DNA from: Actinomadura sp. NAK00032
GTDB taxonomy: Bacteria; Actinomycetota; Actinomycetes; Streptosporangiales; Streptosporangiaceae
Length of the DNA: 64,000 nucleotides
NCBI RefSeq assembly: GCF_013364275.1
Contig: NZ_CP054932.1
Span: 6,200,001-6,264,000, forward strand
Direction of reading: 5' to 3'
Position numbers and translations under genes: made by a program. Below the pieces are notes generated by a model that saw only the letters and a program-made list of their open reading frames with translations, made no database searches and had not been told where the DNA came from. Of the stretch, positions 30,613-39,935 are shown in pieces. The stretch's first letter is position 1. Each line of letters begins with the position of its first letter.

Positions 30613-31935
30613 GAAGCGGCCGTGTCAGCCTTCCCCGACCCCGCATCGTTGGCCCGGCTGCATGCGGTCCTCGCCCGGCAGCATGCGGTCGATCTAGCTG
30701 ATGACCTGGTCAAAGAGCTTCGATCACGCAATCTGCCCCGTGAACCGCTGCATGGGGTGGCGCGGCATCTGACCGAGTACGGCCCGGCACGAAACGCCGT
30801 CAAGCTGGGCATCGTGGTGCTGGGGGAATGCGGAGACGAACGCGACCGCGAGTTGCTGCTCCTGCTCGGCGCACTCGAGGAACTCACCCTGTACGCCGTG
30901 GTGGCCCTGGTGAAAACCCAACCAGACCCGCAACACGCCGTCTATAAGCTGGCGCGGCAGGTCAAGGACTGGGGACGGATCCATGCGGTGGAGCGTCTGG
31001 AAGGCAGCAACGATCCTGAGATCAAGGCATGGCTGCTGCGTGAGGGATTCCGCAATGGCATTCTGAACGAGTACTTGGCACACATAGCCGCAACGACCGG
31101 GGAGCTCTACACCGCCCTCCTGGAACCCGAGGTGGACCAGGCCCTGCTGAAAGGCGCCGGGCACATCCTCGCCACGCTCGCCCTCATCGGCGGTCCGGCC
31201 AAGGACATGACCGACTACGACGACGCCGTGCCCGCCATGCACCGCTACGCCGAACTCGCCGCCACAGCCGAGCCGACGCTGGACATGCTGGATGATCTGC
31301 TGACCATCAACCGGTGCGCATTACAGCCTGACGCGGGCATCGACTGGCCCCGTGGCGAGCCCGAACGCTTGACACATCGCTATGAGGAACTGCTGGCCAG
31401 ACCAGTCTGGCGCGAACTGGTGCTGGCGATCCTCAACAATCCGCACAACTACGGTCCGTACGGTTTCGACACCGCGCTGTCCTGTGCCGGCCGTCTCGAG
31501 ATGCCGGTGGTCGCCCAAGCGCTCCGCCACCTGGAACAAGATCCGTCCAGTGCCCATGCTTGGAGCTGGGTGGTCGACCACTCCACCAGCGAGACCGTCG
31601 GCTCCGTGATCGCCCTGGCCATGCGGGTCCTCCCGCTCGATGTGCTCACCAGCGGCCCCACCGTCAGCCGCGGTCTCGGACCCGAACACACCCTCGATCG
31701 TGCGCTGGCCGCCGTCATCAACGACCTGGACGAACATCCCGGCGCCGGCGTCGAGCTGCTCCGGATCTGCCTGTCCGCTCGAACAACGCCGACACGGCGC
31801 CGTGCGCTCCAGATCTTGACGTCCTGGCCGCCGGAGCACCGCCCGAGCGGTCTTCGTGTCTGGATCAGCGCTGCCGCATCAGCTGAGCCCGACGGCAAAC
31901 TTCAGGAAGAGATGCAAGCCTTCCTGACCGGCTGA
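30301..31935 (+). CDS. Helical-repeat protein of unknown function (complete member of a duplicated pair)
   Basis: A protein of up to 544 residues with no recognised family, alpha-helical throughout and suggestive of HEAT/ARM-like repeats ('LARLHAVLARQHAVDLADDLVKEL', 'HRYEELLARPVWRELVLAIL'). There are no membrane segments. The start is unclear: GTG 30301 is the first in frame, but ATG 30317 in another frame opens a 13-codon peptide (MIFYGKGVLRPSR) whose TGA overlaps a GTG at 30355 in the main frame. Either the short ORF couples translation to GTG 30355, or one base has been lost from an original start at 30317. A deleted copy lies at 36113. The function is unknown. Confidence 0.65.
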   Translation: MSLSRHDLLRKGRPAPQSVNPGQWEPGRGPVDDRTTLLAHALALNALHGPGPWPDGGFPLPDEPPGRNGEDGPLITSVVLDGVRTHHFGTASNPEAITQVADLLEAAVSAFPDPASLARLHAVLARQHAVDLADDLVKELRSRNLPREPLHGVARHLTEYGPARNAVKLGIVVLGECGDERDRELLLLLGALEELTLYAVVALVKTQPDPQHAVYKLARQVKDWGRIHAVERLEGSNDPEIKAWLLREGFRNGILNEYLAHIAATTGELYTALLEPEVDQALLKGAGHILATLALIGGPAKDMTDYDDAVPAMHRYAELAATAEPTLDMLDDLLTINRCALQPDAGIDWPRGEPERLTHRYEELLARPVWRELVLAILNNPHNYGPYGFDTALSCAGRLEMPVVAQALRHLEQDPSSAHAWSWVVDHSTSETVGSVIALAMRVLPLDVLTSGPTVSRGLGPEHTLDRALAAVINDLDEHPGAGVELLRICLSARTTPTRRRALQILTSWPPEHRPSGLRVWISAAASAEPDGKLQEEMQAFLTG

Positions 31936-31945
31936 ACCGCCAACC

Positions 31946-32009
31946 GGGTGCGGCACGAACACAGGAATCTTGTGACCTGGACAGGTATTTCTGGGTTCGT
32001 GCCGCACCC
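31946..32009. repeat. MITE-like palindrome with 15-base perfect inverted repeats
   Basis: GGGTGCGGCACGAAC (31946-31960) and GTTCGTGCCGCACCC (31995-32009) are perfect inverted repeats. Inside them CAGGAAT and ATTTCTG can also pair, extending the stem to about 22 pairs around an 18-base loop. It begins 10 bases after the stop of the upstream gene and could terminate it. The deleted copy of this locus lacks it. Confidence 0.65.
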
Positions 32010-32252
32010 ATCTTCGGGGTTTTGCCGCGCAGAACCGTCCCCGAACACTCACCCCAAGATCGCCTTCAGCGCTGACGGCTGTCCATGGCTTTCCCGACCC
32101 GGTCTACCTCAGTGTCGACGGTGGCCGAAGCATGAGCTGAGGACAGCCCACGGCTGAGTGAGCAACGCCCTCTTCTGCCGCCGGCTCTCCGGCCAGCAGG
32201 TCGGCTTGCCCGCCCGCGCCGGGTGTGGGCAGGGGCCAGAAGGCTGCCGGTG

Positions 32253-32915
32253 TCAGCCGGTGAGGCCGGCGTCGTGGGCGAGCAGGGCGACCTGGGTGCG
32301 GTTGTTGAGATCGAGTTTGGTGAATATGCGGGAGATGTGGGCTTTCACGGTAGCCACGCTCATGCACAGCTCGCCCGCGATCTCGGCGTTGGACTTGCCC
32401 CGCCCGACGGCGATGGCGACCTCGCGTTCGCGTTCGCTGAGCTGATGCAGCGCGGTGGTGGCGTGGTGTCGCCGGGCGGCGGCGCCGGTGTCGCTGAGAT
32501 GGGCGATGAGCTGCCGGGTGACGGTCGGCGACAGGATGGGTTCGCCGGCCGCGACCCGCGCGATGGCGCGCAGGATCTCGGCGGGTGGCGTGTGTTTGAG
32601 CAGGAAGCCGCTGGCCCCGGCGCGCAGGGCGCGCAGGACGTACTCGTCGGCGTCGAAGGTGGTCAGGACGATGACCTCGGGTGGGTCGGGTCGGGCGCGG
32701 AGTCGTTCGGTGGCGGCGAGGCCGTCGAGGGTGGGCATGCGGATGTCCATCAGCACCACGTCCGGGGCGTATGCGTCGACGGCGGCGGCCACTTCGCTTC
32801 CGTCGCCGGCCTCGCCCACCACGGCGATGTCCGGCGAGCCGCCGATGACCATGGTGAGGCCGGCCCGCACGAGCGGGTCGTCGTCGACGATGAGGACCCG
32901 CAGCGGTGCGTTCAC
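32253..32915 (-). CDS. LuxR/NarL-family response regulator
   Basis: A 220-residue two-component response regulator. The receiver domain has 'VLIVDDDPLVRAGL' with acidic pocket residues at the N-terminus, the phospho-acceptor Asp57 in 'VVLMDIRMP', and the Lys in 'GFLLKHTPP'. The C-terminal LuxR helix-turn-helix is 'LSEREREVAIAVGRGKSNAEIAGEL..SVATVKAHISRIFTKL'. Start GTG 32915 is set by AAGGAG 7 bases upstream. It lies 52 bases downstream of its kinase gene on the same strand, so they form one operon. The likely target is the divergent membrane-protein gene at 34438. Confidence 0.92.
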   Translation of the reverse strand: MNAPLRVLIVDDDPLVRAGLTMVIGGSPDIAVVGEAGDGSEVAAAVDAYAPDVVLMDIRMPTLDGLAATERLRARPDPPEVIVLTTFDADEYVLRALRAGASGFLLKHTPPAEILRAIARVAAGEPILSPTVTRQLIAHLSDTGAAARRHHATTALHQLSEREREVAIAVGRGKSNAEIAGELCMSVATVKAHISRIFTKLDLNNRTQVALLAHDAGLTG

Positions 32916-32967
32916 GTTGGGCTCCTTGTCTGTGCTCACCTGGGTCGGAGGCCGGTTCCGACCGCGA

Positions 32968-34194
32968 TCAGAGGGCAGGCCACGGTAGCCAGGCCCTGAG
33001 CCGGAAGTCACCGGCGGGGGTGGGGCCGTGTTCGAGGCGTCCGCCGGCGAGGGCGGCCCGTTCGGTGAGCCCGATGAGGCCGGTGCCGGTGCCGGGGATG
33101 CCGGCAGGGCTGGTCTCGGCCGGGTACGGGTTGCGGATCTCGACGGTCAGGCCGTCGCCCGGGGCTGCCCGGACGGTGACGGCCACCTCGCCGTCGGGGG
33201 CGTGCTTGCGGGCGTTGGTCAGCCCTTCCTGCACGATCCGGTACGCGCTGCGCCCCACACCGGCCGGTACGGCGGAAAGCGCGTCGGTCCGCCAGTCGAG
33301 CCGTACCCGCATCCCGGCGCGCCGCGATTGGTCGACGAGATCAGGGAGGTCGGCCAGGGTGGGCTGCGGCCGTTCCGGCGTCACGTCGGACCGGCCGCCA
33401 CCGGTGCGGAGGACGCCGATCACCTCCCGAAGGTCCTCCAGCGCCTGGTAGGCGCTGTCGCGGACCACCCCGGCGGCACGGGCGACCTCCTCGGGTGGAG
33501 CGTCGGGCCGTAGCTCTAGCGCCCCGGCGTGCAGGCTCAGCAGGGACAGGCGGTGGGCGAGCACGTCGTGCATCTCCCGGGCGATCCGGTTGCGTTCGCC
33601 CTGGCGGGCTTCGGCGAGGCGCAGTTCCTGTTCGGCCTCGACCCGTCCGGCCCGCTCCCGCAGCGACTGGCGCCGGGCCCGTACGAACATGCCCCAGGCG
33701 AGCACCGCGGCCCCGAAGACGACGCCCAGCACGACCTCCGACGGGGACCCGACCGGGACGTCGGGCCGGACCAGCAGCGTCAGGAACGGTACGAGCGCGT
33801 ACCCGGCCACGATCGGGGCGACCACCGCGAAGCGCCGGTGCACCGCGACGGTGAACAGCGCGACGAGCGCCGCGCCCGCCGCCGACGTCGAATAGACGCT
33901 GACCAGACCCACGGCCACGGCCAAGCCGACCGGCCGGCGTCGGCGCAGCCACACCCCCAGACTGCACAGGCCGCCGAGGACGAGGTCGACGGTGAGCGGG
34001 ACCGGTGCGATGTGTTGCGCGAGGCCGTCGCGCAGGGCGAGCACCGTGAGGCCGACGGCCAGCAGGAAACACGTGGCGTCGGCCACCCGGCCGCGGGTCG
34101 TGCGCTCGGCCGGGCGTACCGGACCGTGGTCGGCATCGCCGGTCGCGCCCGCCGGTTGCGGACTCCGATCCTGCGGGTCCGCCGGGACCATCAT
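32968..34194 (-). CDS. Sensor histidine kinase (NarL-type partner, DesK-like)
   Basis: A protein of about 408 residues. Roughly four to five membrane segments form the N-terminal half ('CFLLAVGLTVLAL', 'GLAVAVGLVSVYS', 'VVLGVVFGAAVLAWGMFV'). The HisKA_3 dimerisation box is 'REMHDVLAHRLSLLSLHAG' with the phospho-His near residue 210, followed by the N-box 'EGLTNARKHAPDG' and G-box 'GTGTGLIGLTERAAL'. Short sensor loops suggest it senses the membrane or an intramembrane signal. Start ATG 34194 was chosen among adjacent in-frame starts; a GTG or ATG up to 34230 is possible. Confidence 0.9.
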   Translation of the reverse strand: MMVPADPQDRSPQPAGATGDADHGPVRPAERTTRGRVADATCFLLAVGLTVLALRDGLAQHIAPVPLTVDLVLGGLCSLGVWLRRRRPVGLAVAVGLVSVYSTSAAGAALVALFTVAVHRRFAVVAPIVAGYALVPFLTLLVRPDVPVGSPSEVVLGVVFGAAVLAWGMFVRARRQSLRERAGRVEAEQELRLAEARQGERNRIAREMHDVLAHRLSLLSLHAGALELRPDAPPEEVARAAGVVRDSAYQALEDLREVIGVLRTGGGRSDVTPERPQPTLADLPDLVDQSRRAGMRVRLDWRTDALSAVPAGVGRSAYRIVQEGLTNARKHAPDGEVAVTVRAAPGDGLTVEIRNPYPAETSPAGIPGTGTGLIGLTERAALAGGRLEHGPTPAGDFRLRAWLPWPAL

Positions 34195-34437
34195 GATCGA
34201 AGGGTACGGCCGGGTCGGGCCCCACGGCATCCGACCAAAGTCGATTCCGCGGTGTAGACCTTGGGCCCACCATCATCGACCTGGGCTCGTAGCGGCGTAT
34301 CCGGCCGCTCCAGCATCTTGTTCCACATCACCGGAACGGACGCCGAAGAAGACTCCGAGACCAATTCCGACCATTCCTGGCTCCAACGAATGACGTGGTG
34401 TTGCACCGATCATCCGACCGCAACGAAGGAGTGAGAG

Positions 34438-35229
34438 ATGAGATCACCGCATGACCCCGCCACCGCGCTGGAATCCCTGCACGTGCCCGTGAGCGCGGCA
34501 GCGGCAACGCCGGGGCCCATCCCGACCCGAGCGCTCCGAGAGCGGGTCGTGGGCGCGACGGCGGTCGCGTTGGCAGCGTCGGTGGCGATCCAGAACGCGG
34601 TGGTGGTCTGGGCCGGAGCGCCGGACTACGGGACCCCGATCAAGGAGGTGCTCGCCTTCCACGCGGAGCACCGGGTCGCGGTCGCGATCGCGGTCGGCCT
34701 GGAGGCGCTGAACCTGCCGCTGCTGCTCGGGTTCCTGACCGGTCTCCACGGGCTCGTCGAGCGCCGCGGGCGTGCGGGCGCGGACTGGTCGCGCCTCGCG
34801 GTGCCCGCAGGCGCGACCCTCTCGGCAGTCTTCGCGCTCTACGCCGTCCTGTGGAACGGTGTCGTGCTGTCCGCCGGCGAGCTCGCCGAGCCGAGCCCGG
34901 AGTTCGAGCTCGCCTGGCGATTGCATGCAGCAGCCTTCGCGTTGGCGCTGCCGGCGCTCGGCACCACATTCATCGGCGCCGCGCTGGCGGCGCATGCGAG
35001 CCGGCTGACGCCGTCGTGGCAGCGTCTGCTCGCAGTGGCCGGGGGCGGCCTGCTGCTCGCCGCCGGGGCGGCCAACCTCGCGATCGCGGACGGCTCACGG
35101 CTCCTCTTCGTGGGGATGCCCGGCTACGCCGCCTGGCTCGTGTGGCTGCTCGCGACCGGCGTACGGCTGGTGCGCGCTCGAACAGCTGACCGTCCTGACG
35201 ACGCATCGACCTCCGACGAGGAGGGATGA
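34438..35229 (+). CDS. Multi-pass membrane protein, probable two-component target
   Basis: A 263-residue protein with about six hydrophobic segments ('VVGATAVALAASVAIQNAVVVW', 'VPAGATLSAVFALYAVLWNGVVL', 'LLAVAGGGLLLAAGAANLAI') and charged ends. No family is recognised. AAGGAG lies 7 bases before ATG 34438. It is transcribed away from the LuxR-type kinase and regulator genes, with about 240 bases between, a usual arrangement for a regulated target. The function is unknown. Confidence 0.75.
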   Translation: MRSPHDPATALESLHVPVSAAAATPGPIPTRALRERVVGATAVALAASVAIQNAVVVWAGAPDYGTPIKEVLAFHAEHRVAVAIAVGLEALNLPLLLGFLTGLHGLVERRGRAGADWSRLAVPAGATLSAVFALYAVLWNGVVLSAGELAEPSPEFELAWRLHAAAFALALPALGTTFIGAALAAHASRLTPSWQRLLAVAGGGLLLAAGAANLAIADGSRLLFVGMPGYAAWLVWLLATGVRLVRARTADRPDDASTSDEEG

Positions 35230-35874
35230 CGGGAACGACATCGAGGCGGCTGCGGTCGCCGCAGCGCTTGGGGCGTTCGCCGGTCGTGCGGCAGTGGGCG
35301 TTCTCGGTAGCAGCAGCGGGCCTCGCCGCCCTGGGCGGCAGGTCTGGCGAGCGCTCGCCTTGATGCTGCCGCACGGTCCGCGGCGGGATGGCTGATGGCC
35401 GGCGCGGACGTCACGTCGGCCGCCGCTGGGCGCAGTGTCCGCGCTCCGAGGCCGTCGTCTCGATATGCACGGGACCTCGTTTGCGGGGCGTGGCCGTAGT
35501 ATCCGGCGGAACCCAGCAGGCTCGCACCACCACGATCAAGCTCGTCGACGTTATGGACACGCTGCGCCGCGACAAGAGCAGCGGCGTGGTCCTTTTCTCC
35601 GCGAAAGATCGACTAGTAGGACGCGCGAACTGCCACATCGGAAGCCTGGCGTTCGCGCGCTTCCACTGCCGAGGCCGCCGGTCCTCGAACCAACGAAACA
35701 TCCTCATCTACCGCGGAGCGTCATCAGTCTGCCCGTCGCTTGACGCGCGACGCGCGAAGGCGGTGATCGGTCGATGGAAAGCACTCCGGTTTCTTCCAGT
35801 AGGGCGGCGACCCCTTAACGCCCGCCACGGCAATGGTGTCCGTGCCTCCTTCTGACCGAGGAACAGAACCAGCC
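35230..35874. other. Gene-poor stretch before the second repeat copy
   Basis: Several short open frames occur on both strands but none has a ribosome site and a recognisable product. Base composition is more even than in flanking genes. I see no inverted repeats that would define a mobile element here. Confidence 0.45.
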
Positions 35875-36922
35875 CGTCGGTGGGGCAGCGGGCAACGGTG
35901 AAGCGGCCACGACCCGACGGGTCGCCAATGGCTCCCCAGGAGAGACAGCCGCGCAAATCGCGCCCTCCCTTCGTCCTGCCACAGCCGATCCTGACCCAGT
36001 CCATAAAAACCGTCGACGTCGGCTCGTGGTACAAACTCAGAGAGCTCGTGGACTGGTCGATCAGGCTCGGGCCCCCTTGTGGAGCTGACTCCTTAGCGGT
36101 TCTGCCGGGTGAGTGTCATCATGGCGGCATGATCTTCTACGGAAAGGGCGTCCTGCGCCCCAGTCGGTGAACCCCGGCCAGTGGGAGCCGGGCCGTGGTA
36201 CCGTCGAAGACCGGACCACCCTGCTGGCCCATGCTCTCGCTCTGAACGCACTGCACGGCCCCGGCCCCTGGCCGGACGGCGGGTTCCCACTCCCCGACGA
36301 ACCGCCGGGCCGCAACGGCGAGGACGGGCCCCTCATCACGAGCGTGGTGCTCGACGGCGTCCGGACCCACCACTTCGGCACGGCCTCGGAACCGGAGGCC
36401 ATCACGCAAGTGGCCGATCTCCTAACCGCTGCACGGGGTGGCGCGGCATCTGACCGAGTACGGCCTGGCACGAAACACCGTCAACCTGGGCATACGAATC
36501 CTCCCGCTCGATGTGCTCACCAGCGCCCCCACCGTCAGCCGCGGTCTCGGCCCCGAACACACCCTCGATCGTGCGCTGGCCGCCGTCATCAACGACCTGG
36601 ACGAACATCCCGGCGCCGGCGTCGAGCTGCTCCGGATCTGCCTGTCCGCTCGAACAACGCCGACACGGCGCCGTGCGCTTCAGGTCTTGACGTCCTGGCC
36701 GCCGGAGCACCGACCGAGCCGTCTTCGGGTCTGGATCAGCGCTGCCGCATCAGCTGAGCCCGACGGCGAACTCGAGAAGGAGATGCAAGCCTTCCTGACC
36801 GACTGAACCGACAACCGGTGCGGACTGTCGGTAGCTTTCCCGACCCCGGTCTACCTCAGTGTCGACGGTGGCCGAAGCATGGGTTGAGGACACCCCACGG
36901 CTGAGCAACAACCTCTTCTGAC
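35875..36922 (+). repeat. Direct repeat, deleted copy of the locus at 30052-32180
   Basis: The sequence matches 30052-30612 closely, then skips about 130 bases, resumes for about 70 bases (36425-36494), skips about 810 bases, and resumes at the gene's 3' end and flank. Both copies are in the same orientation about 5.8 kb apart, with the two-component system between them. Confidence 0.85.
36113..36806 (+). pseudogene. Internally deleted copy of the helical-repeat gene
   Basis: The first 100 codons are almost identical to the gene at 30301, including the same short ATG frame (36129) with TGA overlapping a GTG at 36167. Two internal deletions follow, at about 36423 and 36494. The first deletion shifts the frame; the last 120 codons ('PTVSRGLGPEHTLDRALAAV' to 'EMQAFLTD') are intact in the frame ending at 36806. 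Against copy 1 about 940 bases are missing. The last segment alone could be made from an internal start, but no ribosome site supports it. Confidence 0.8.
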
Positions 36923-37178
36923 GCAGTCGGGTGACCAGCAGCGATCTTGAAGCCCTCCCTCAGCGGCCAGATGCCGCCCTCCTGCCATGTCCAGGGTGTG
37001 GGTGCCGGCTATCCGGTGACGTGGGGAAGGTCCGGCGCTGGTCGCGATCAGCCGATCGTGCCACCCGTTCGGGAGGACGTGGCGTACCGTTCGTGCTCTG
37101 GGTCGTGCGGCCGGCCGCCATCAGATAACCGGGCGCTCGAAGGCTTCAGGGGCCTCAAGGTGCACGGGAAGGCGAACG

Positions 37179-37622
37179 ATGGGCTTCATACAGCGCTTCG
37201 ACCACGTTGGTATCACCGTTGCCGACCTCGACGCCGTGACGGCGTTCTTCGTCGGCCTCGGATTGGAGGCCGATCAGAAGATGGCCGTCGAAGGCGAGTT
37301 CTTGGACACGGTGATCGGCATGACCGGCGCTGCCACCGAGATCGTCATGCTGCGGCCGCCTGGAGGCGGAACCACGTTGGAGCTTTCGAGCTTCGTACGG
37401 CCGGACCACCTCGCGGGTCCCCCAGCCGCACCGGCCAACGAACTGGGCCTGCGCAACGTCGCTTTCGAGGTAGGGGACCTGCAGGCCGCCGTCGACCAGG
37501 CTGCGGCCGACGGCTACGGCCTGGTAGGAGGCATCGGCGAATATGAGGGCCTGTGGCGGATGGCCTACGTCCGCGGACCTGAGGGAATCATCGTGTCGCT
37601 GGCCGAGCGCATCCACAAATAA
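37179..37622 (+). CDS. VOC (glyoxalase/dioxygenase superfamily) protein
   Basis: A 147-residue protein with two beta-alpha-beta-beta-beta units: 'FDHVGITVADLDAVTAFFVGLGLE' carries the first metal His, and 'LRNVAFEVGDLQAAVDQAAADGYGLVG' starts the second unit, ending 'VRGPEGIIVSLAERI'. The expected second-half His is Asn ('LRNVAFEV'), but the C-terminal Glu position is kept in 'GIIVSLAE'. Such proteins are metal enzymes or binding proteins for small toxic compounds. Start ATG 37179 follows GGAAGGCG. It sits 6 bases before a YciI-like gene, forming a pair. Confidence 0.83.
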   Translation: MGFIQRFDHVGITVADLDAVTAFFVGLGLEADQKMAVEGEFLDTVIGMTGAATEIVMLRPPGGGTTLELSSFVRPDHLAGPPAAPANELGLRNVAFEVGDLQAAVDQAAADGYGLVGGIGEYEGLWRMAYVRGPEGIIVSLAERIHK

Positions 37623-37628
37623 GGAGAC

Positions 37629-37970
37629 ATGGTGGGCACAAGGGTGACCGACGAACAGATCCAGGCGCTGGCTTCGACCGCGAAACCTTTCAGCCTGGCG
37701 CTCCTTCAGTGGACTCCGGAGCGAACCATGAACGGCGCGGATGCAGTAGAGCTCGAGCATCAACGGCGCATGGTGTCGCTTCGCGCCGAGGGGGTGATCG
37801 CCGTCCTCTGCCCGGTCGCCTCCGACACTGTGGCAGGCGTCGCGATCATGACCGTGCCGGCCGAGGAAGCCGCCGAGATCATGGCCGACGACCCCTGCGT
37901 GCAAGCCGGGATGATGCGCTGCGATGTCCATCTCTGCCACGGCTTCCCGGGCGATGCTCTCCCCACCTGA
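37629..37970 (+). CDS. YciI-like protein
   Basis: A 113-residue protein related to the YCII dimeric alpha-beta barrel group ('SLALLQWTPERTM', 'LEHQRRMVSLRAEGVIAVLCPV', 'IMTVPAEEAAEIMADDPCVQAGMM'). The His in 'EHQRRM' and Asp in 'ADDPCVQAG' match positions thought to be catalytic. AAGGAG lies 6 bases before ATG 37629, directly after the VOC gene stop. The family covers small lactonase-like or isomerase enzymes of catabolic pathways; the exact role is unknown. Confidence 0.72.
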   Translation: MVGTRVTDEQIQALASTAKPFSLALLQWTPERTMNGADAVELEHQRRMVSLRAEGVIAVLCPVASDTVAGVAIMTVPAEEAAEIMADDPCVQAGMMRCDVHLCHGFPGDALPT

Positions 37971-38083
37971 ACGATCCGGTTGGGTCGAAGTGCACTTCAC
38001 CGAGAGAACTCGGCTTACATCGCCCGCCAACCGGCCCCGCGGGGTTGACCTTGCCCCCGAGGTCAAGCTTCAGCGTCCCGATC

Positions 38084-38222
38084 ATGGAACGCACGAACAC
38101 ACTTCGGGGCCGTGCCGTGCTGATCACCGGCGGCGGGACGGGGATCGGCCGCGTCGACGTCCTGGTCAGCAACGCCGCGATCACCCGCCCGGCCTTGCTG
38201 GAGACCATCGACCGGAGGGGTG
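38084..38222 (+). pseudogene. Short-chain dehydrogenase remnant
   Basis: 'RGRAVLITGGGTGIGR' is a clear SDR nucleotide-binding start, but it joins directly to 'VDVLVSNAAITRPALLETIDR', the NNAG region that normally lies about 60 residues later. An internal deletion has removed the sequence between them, and the frame then drifts into non-SDR sequence. The catalytic YxxxK is absent. About 340 bases after it (38223-38559) hold no recognisable gene. Confidence 0.75.
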
Positions 38223-38559
38223 AGGGTGACGACGCCAGCGCCCGGGCTGCGGTCGCCACGGCGGAGGCGGCGCGGGCGCTGGCCTCCTCCTCGATGCCAC
38301 CGGCCGACCGTCGGGCAGGCGGTGGGATGGCCCCTAACGGTCCACGTCCCCCGCGCGCCGAGCGTGGCCCCGTTCGCCGCGCGGGACGGTGACTGCATCG
38401 GCTTCGGCCCGGGGGCCCGCGGGTCTCAGCAACGACCGCTGGCCCGTGTCGGGCGGGTCGGTGCTGTGCCGCACTTCGGGGAACTGATGTCGGGGCGGCC
38501 GGGCGGTGGCTCAGTTCGGTGCGGCGCCCGTCTCCGCGCTATGGCACGCAAGACCCCGC

Positions 38560-39099
38560 TCAGAAGCCGATCCAGCGAGTGATGCGGTCCAGTGGCAGAC
38601 GTCCGGTGGGAATGGCGGATCTGCCTTGGGGAGCCGCTGCCGGGTAACCGAGCGAGATGGCGGTTCGGACCTTCCAGGGGGCCTCTACCTCGCACAGGCG
38701 TCCGGCCTGGTCGGCATTGGACGAGGGGAAGAAGGAGGCCGGGCAGCTTCCCAGGCCATGGCCGTGTGCGGCGAGCATGAGGCTCTGGGCGGCCCGCCCC
38801 GCGTCGAACTCGGCGTCCTCGCCTCCCGCCGCGTGATCCACGGCGAGTGCCACGGCGACGGGAGCGACGGCCAGATGAGCGGCGTATCCGCCGAGCAGAC
38901 TCAACTGCCGCAGCAGATCGCGGTCTCGGACGACGAGAAACCTCCACGGTTGCCGGTTGCGGGCCGATCCGGTCCAGCGGGCCGCCTCCAGCACCCGCAT
39001 GATCTCGCTCGCGGACACCGGCTGGTCGGTGAACCAGCGGGTGGCCCGCAGCGAGGCCACCTGCGCCTGCAACGACTCACCTGGCTGTCTCGTGCCCAT
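38560..39099 (-). CDS. Nitroreductase-family protein
   Basis: A 179-residue FMN-dependent nitroreductase-like protein. FMN-contact residues are seen in 'SLRATRWFTDQPVS' at the N-terminus, 'AARWTGSARNRQPWRFLVV' and the C-terminal 'AISLGYPAAAPQ'. Length and layout match small NAD(P)H oxidoreductases of the family. It would reduce nitro groups, quinones or enones. It faces the decayed SDR gene and is not clearly in an operon. Its upstream 335 bases (39100-39434) contain no gene I can support. Confidence 0.85.
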   Translation of the reverse strand: MGTRQPGESLQAQVASLRATRWFTDQPVSASEIMRVLEAARWTGSARNRQPWRFLVVRDRDLLRQLSLLGGYAAHLAVAPVAVALAVDHAAGGEDAEFDAGRAAQSLMLAAHGHGLGSCPASFFPSSNADQAGRLCEVEAPWKVRTAISLGYPAAAPQGRSAIPTGRLPLDRITRWIGF

Positions 39100-39434
39100 C
39101 CGCCGATCCTAGGGAGCGGGTGGCGGTTGCCCCCACCGACGCCCGACGCCACGCGCCGGTCCGCTCACCACCGCGAGGCGACGGTCCCCACCAGACGACA
39201 GAACTGCCGCGCAACAGGCCGGTGAACACCGACGCCCACTCGTCCCGACCGGCGACGATCACCCCGCCTCATGAACCTCCTTGGTGCTACCAGACCGCGT
39301 GGAAGTGATGGACCGGGCCGTGTCCGTGGCCCACGTGCAGGGTGTCGGCGGCGCGCAGCGAACCGAGCCGGGCCGGATGGCGCGGACCTGACCTGGGCGA
39401 GGGCCGAAACAGCGTGCCGGGCGCGGCCCGCGAG

Positions 39435-39833
39435 TCATGAGCAGACGGCGATGGCGTCGACCTCGAACCGCATGTCGGGCAGGGCGAGGGCGGCGACACC
39501 GAGCAGTGTCTGCGTGGGCGGCTGGTCGCCCCAGATCCGCCGGACGGCGGCGGCGATGACCGCCAGTTTGCCGGGATCGTGGTCCACGACGAACGTGCGG
39601 AGTCCGGCGACGTCCCGGTAGCGCAAGTCGGCCGACTCCAGGGCCGCGCCGAGGTTGGCCAGTGCCTGGTCGACCTGCTCGGCGAAGTCGGCGGACACGA
39701 CGTGGCCTTCGCGGTCGGAGGCGTACTGCCCGGCGATGAGCATCAGTTCACCGGAGCCCACCCTTGCGACGTGGCTGTAGCCGAACCCGACAGGGTCGTG
39801 CAGGGTGGACGGGTTGGTGATGGAAATCGGCAT
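39435..39833 (-). CDS. RidA/YjgF/YER057c/UK114-family protein
   Basis: A 132-residue protein with RidA-like blocks 'YSHVARVGSGELMLIAGQYA', 'QVDQALANLGAALESADLRYRDV' and a C-terminal 'FEVDAIAVC'. The conserved Arg that binds carboxylates in deaminases is not clear, so imine hydrolysis is not certain. Start ATG 39833 is set by AAGGAA about 9 bases upstream. It lies just after a decayed amidohydrolase gene, so it may once have served a catabolic operon. Confidence 0.82.
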   Translation of the reverse strand: MPISITNPSTLHDPVGFGYSHVARVGSGELMLIAGQYASDREGHVVSADFAEQVDQALANLGAALESADLRYRDVAGLRTFVVDHDPGKLAVIAAAVRRIWGDQPPTQTLLGVAALALPDMRFEVDAIAVCS

Positions 39834-39935
39834 GAGCGTTGTTCCTTCTTCACGCATGGGTTCTGGTGTCGGTGGAGCCGGGTGGCCGGTCGGACGTACG
39901 GCGCGGGCCCTGCCTGTCTGTCATGACGCGGGCGG

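Noticed and set aside
35388..35855. 155-codon frame before the second repeat
   Set aside because: Mixed composition, no ribosome site and no recognisable domain.
39287..39499. Minus-strand 70-codon frame ending HGHGPVHHFHAVW
   Set aside because: The His-rich end looked enzyme-like but the upstream part overlaps the RidA gene in another frame and shows no domain.
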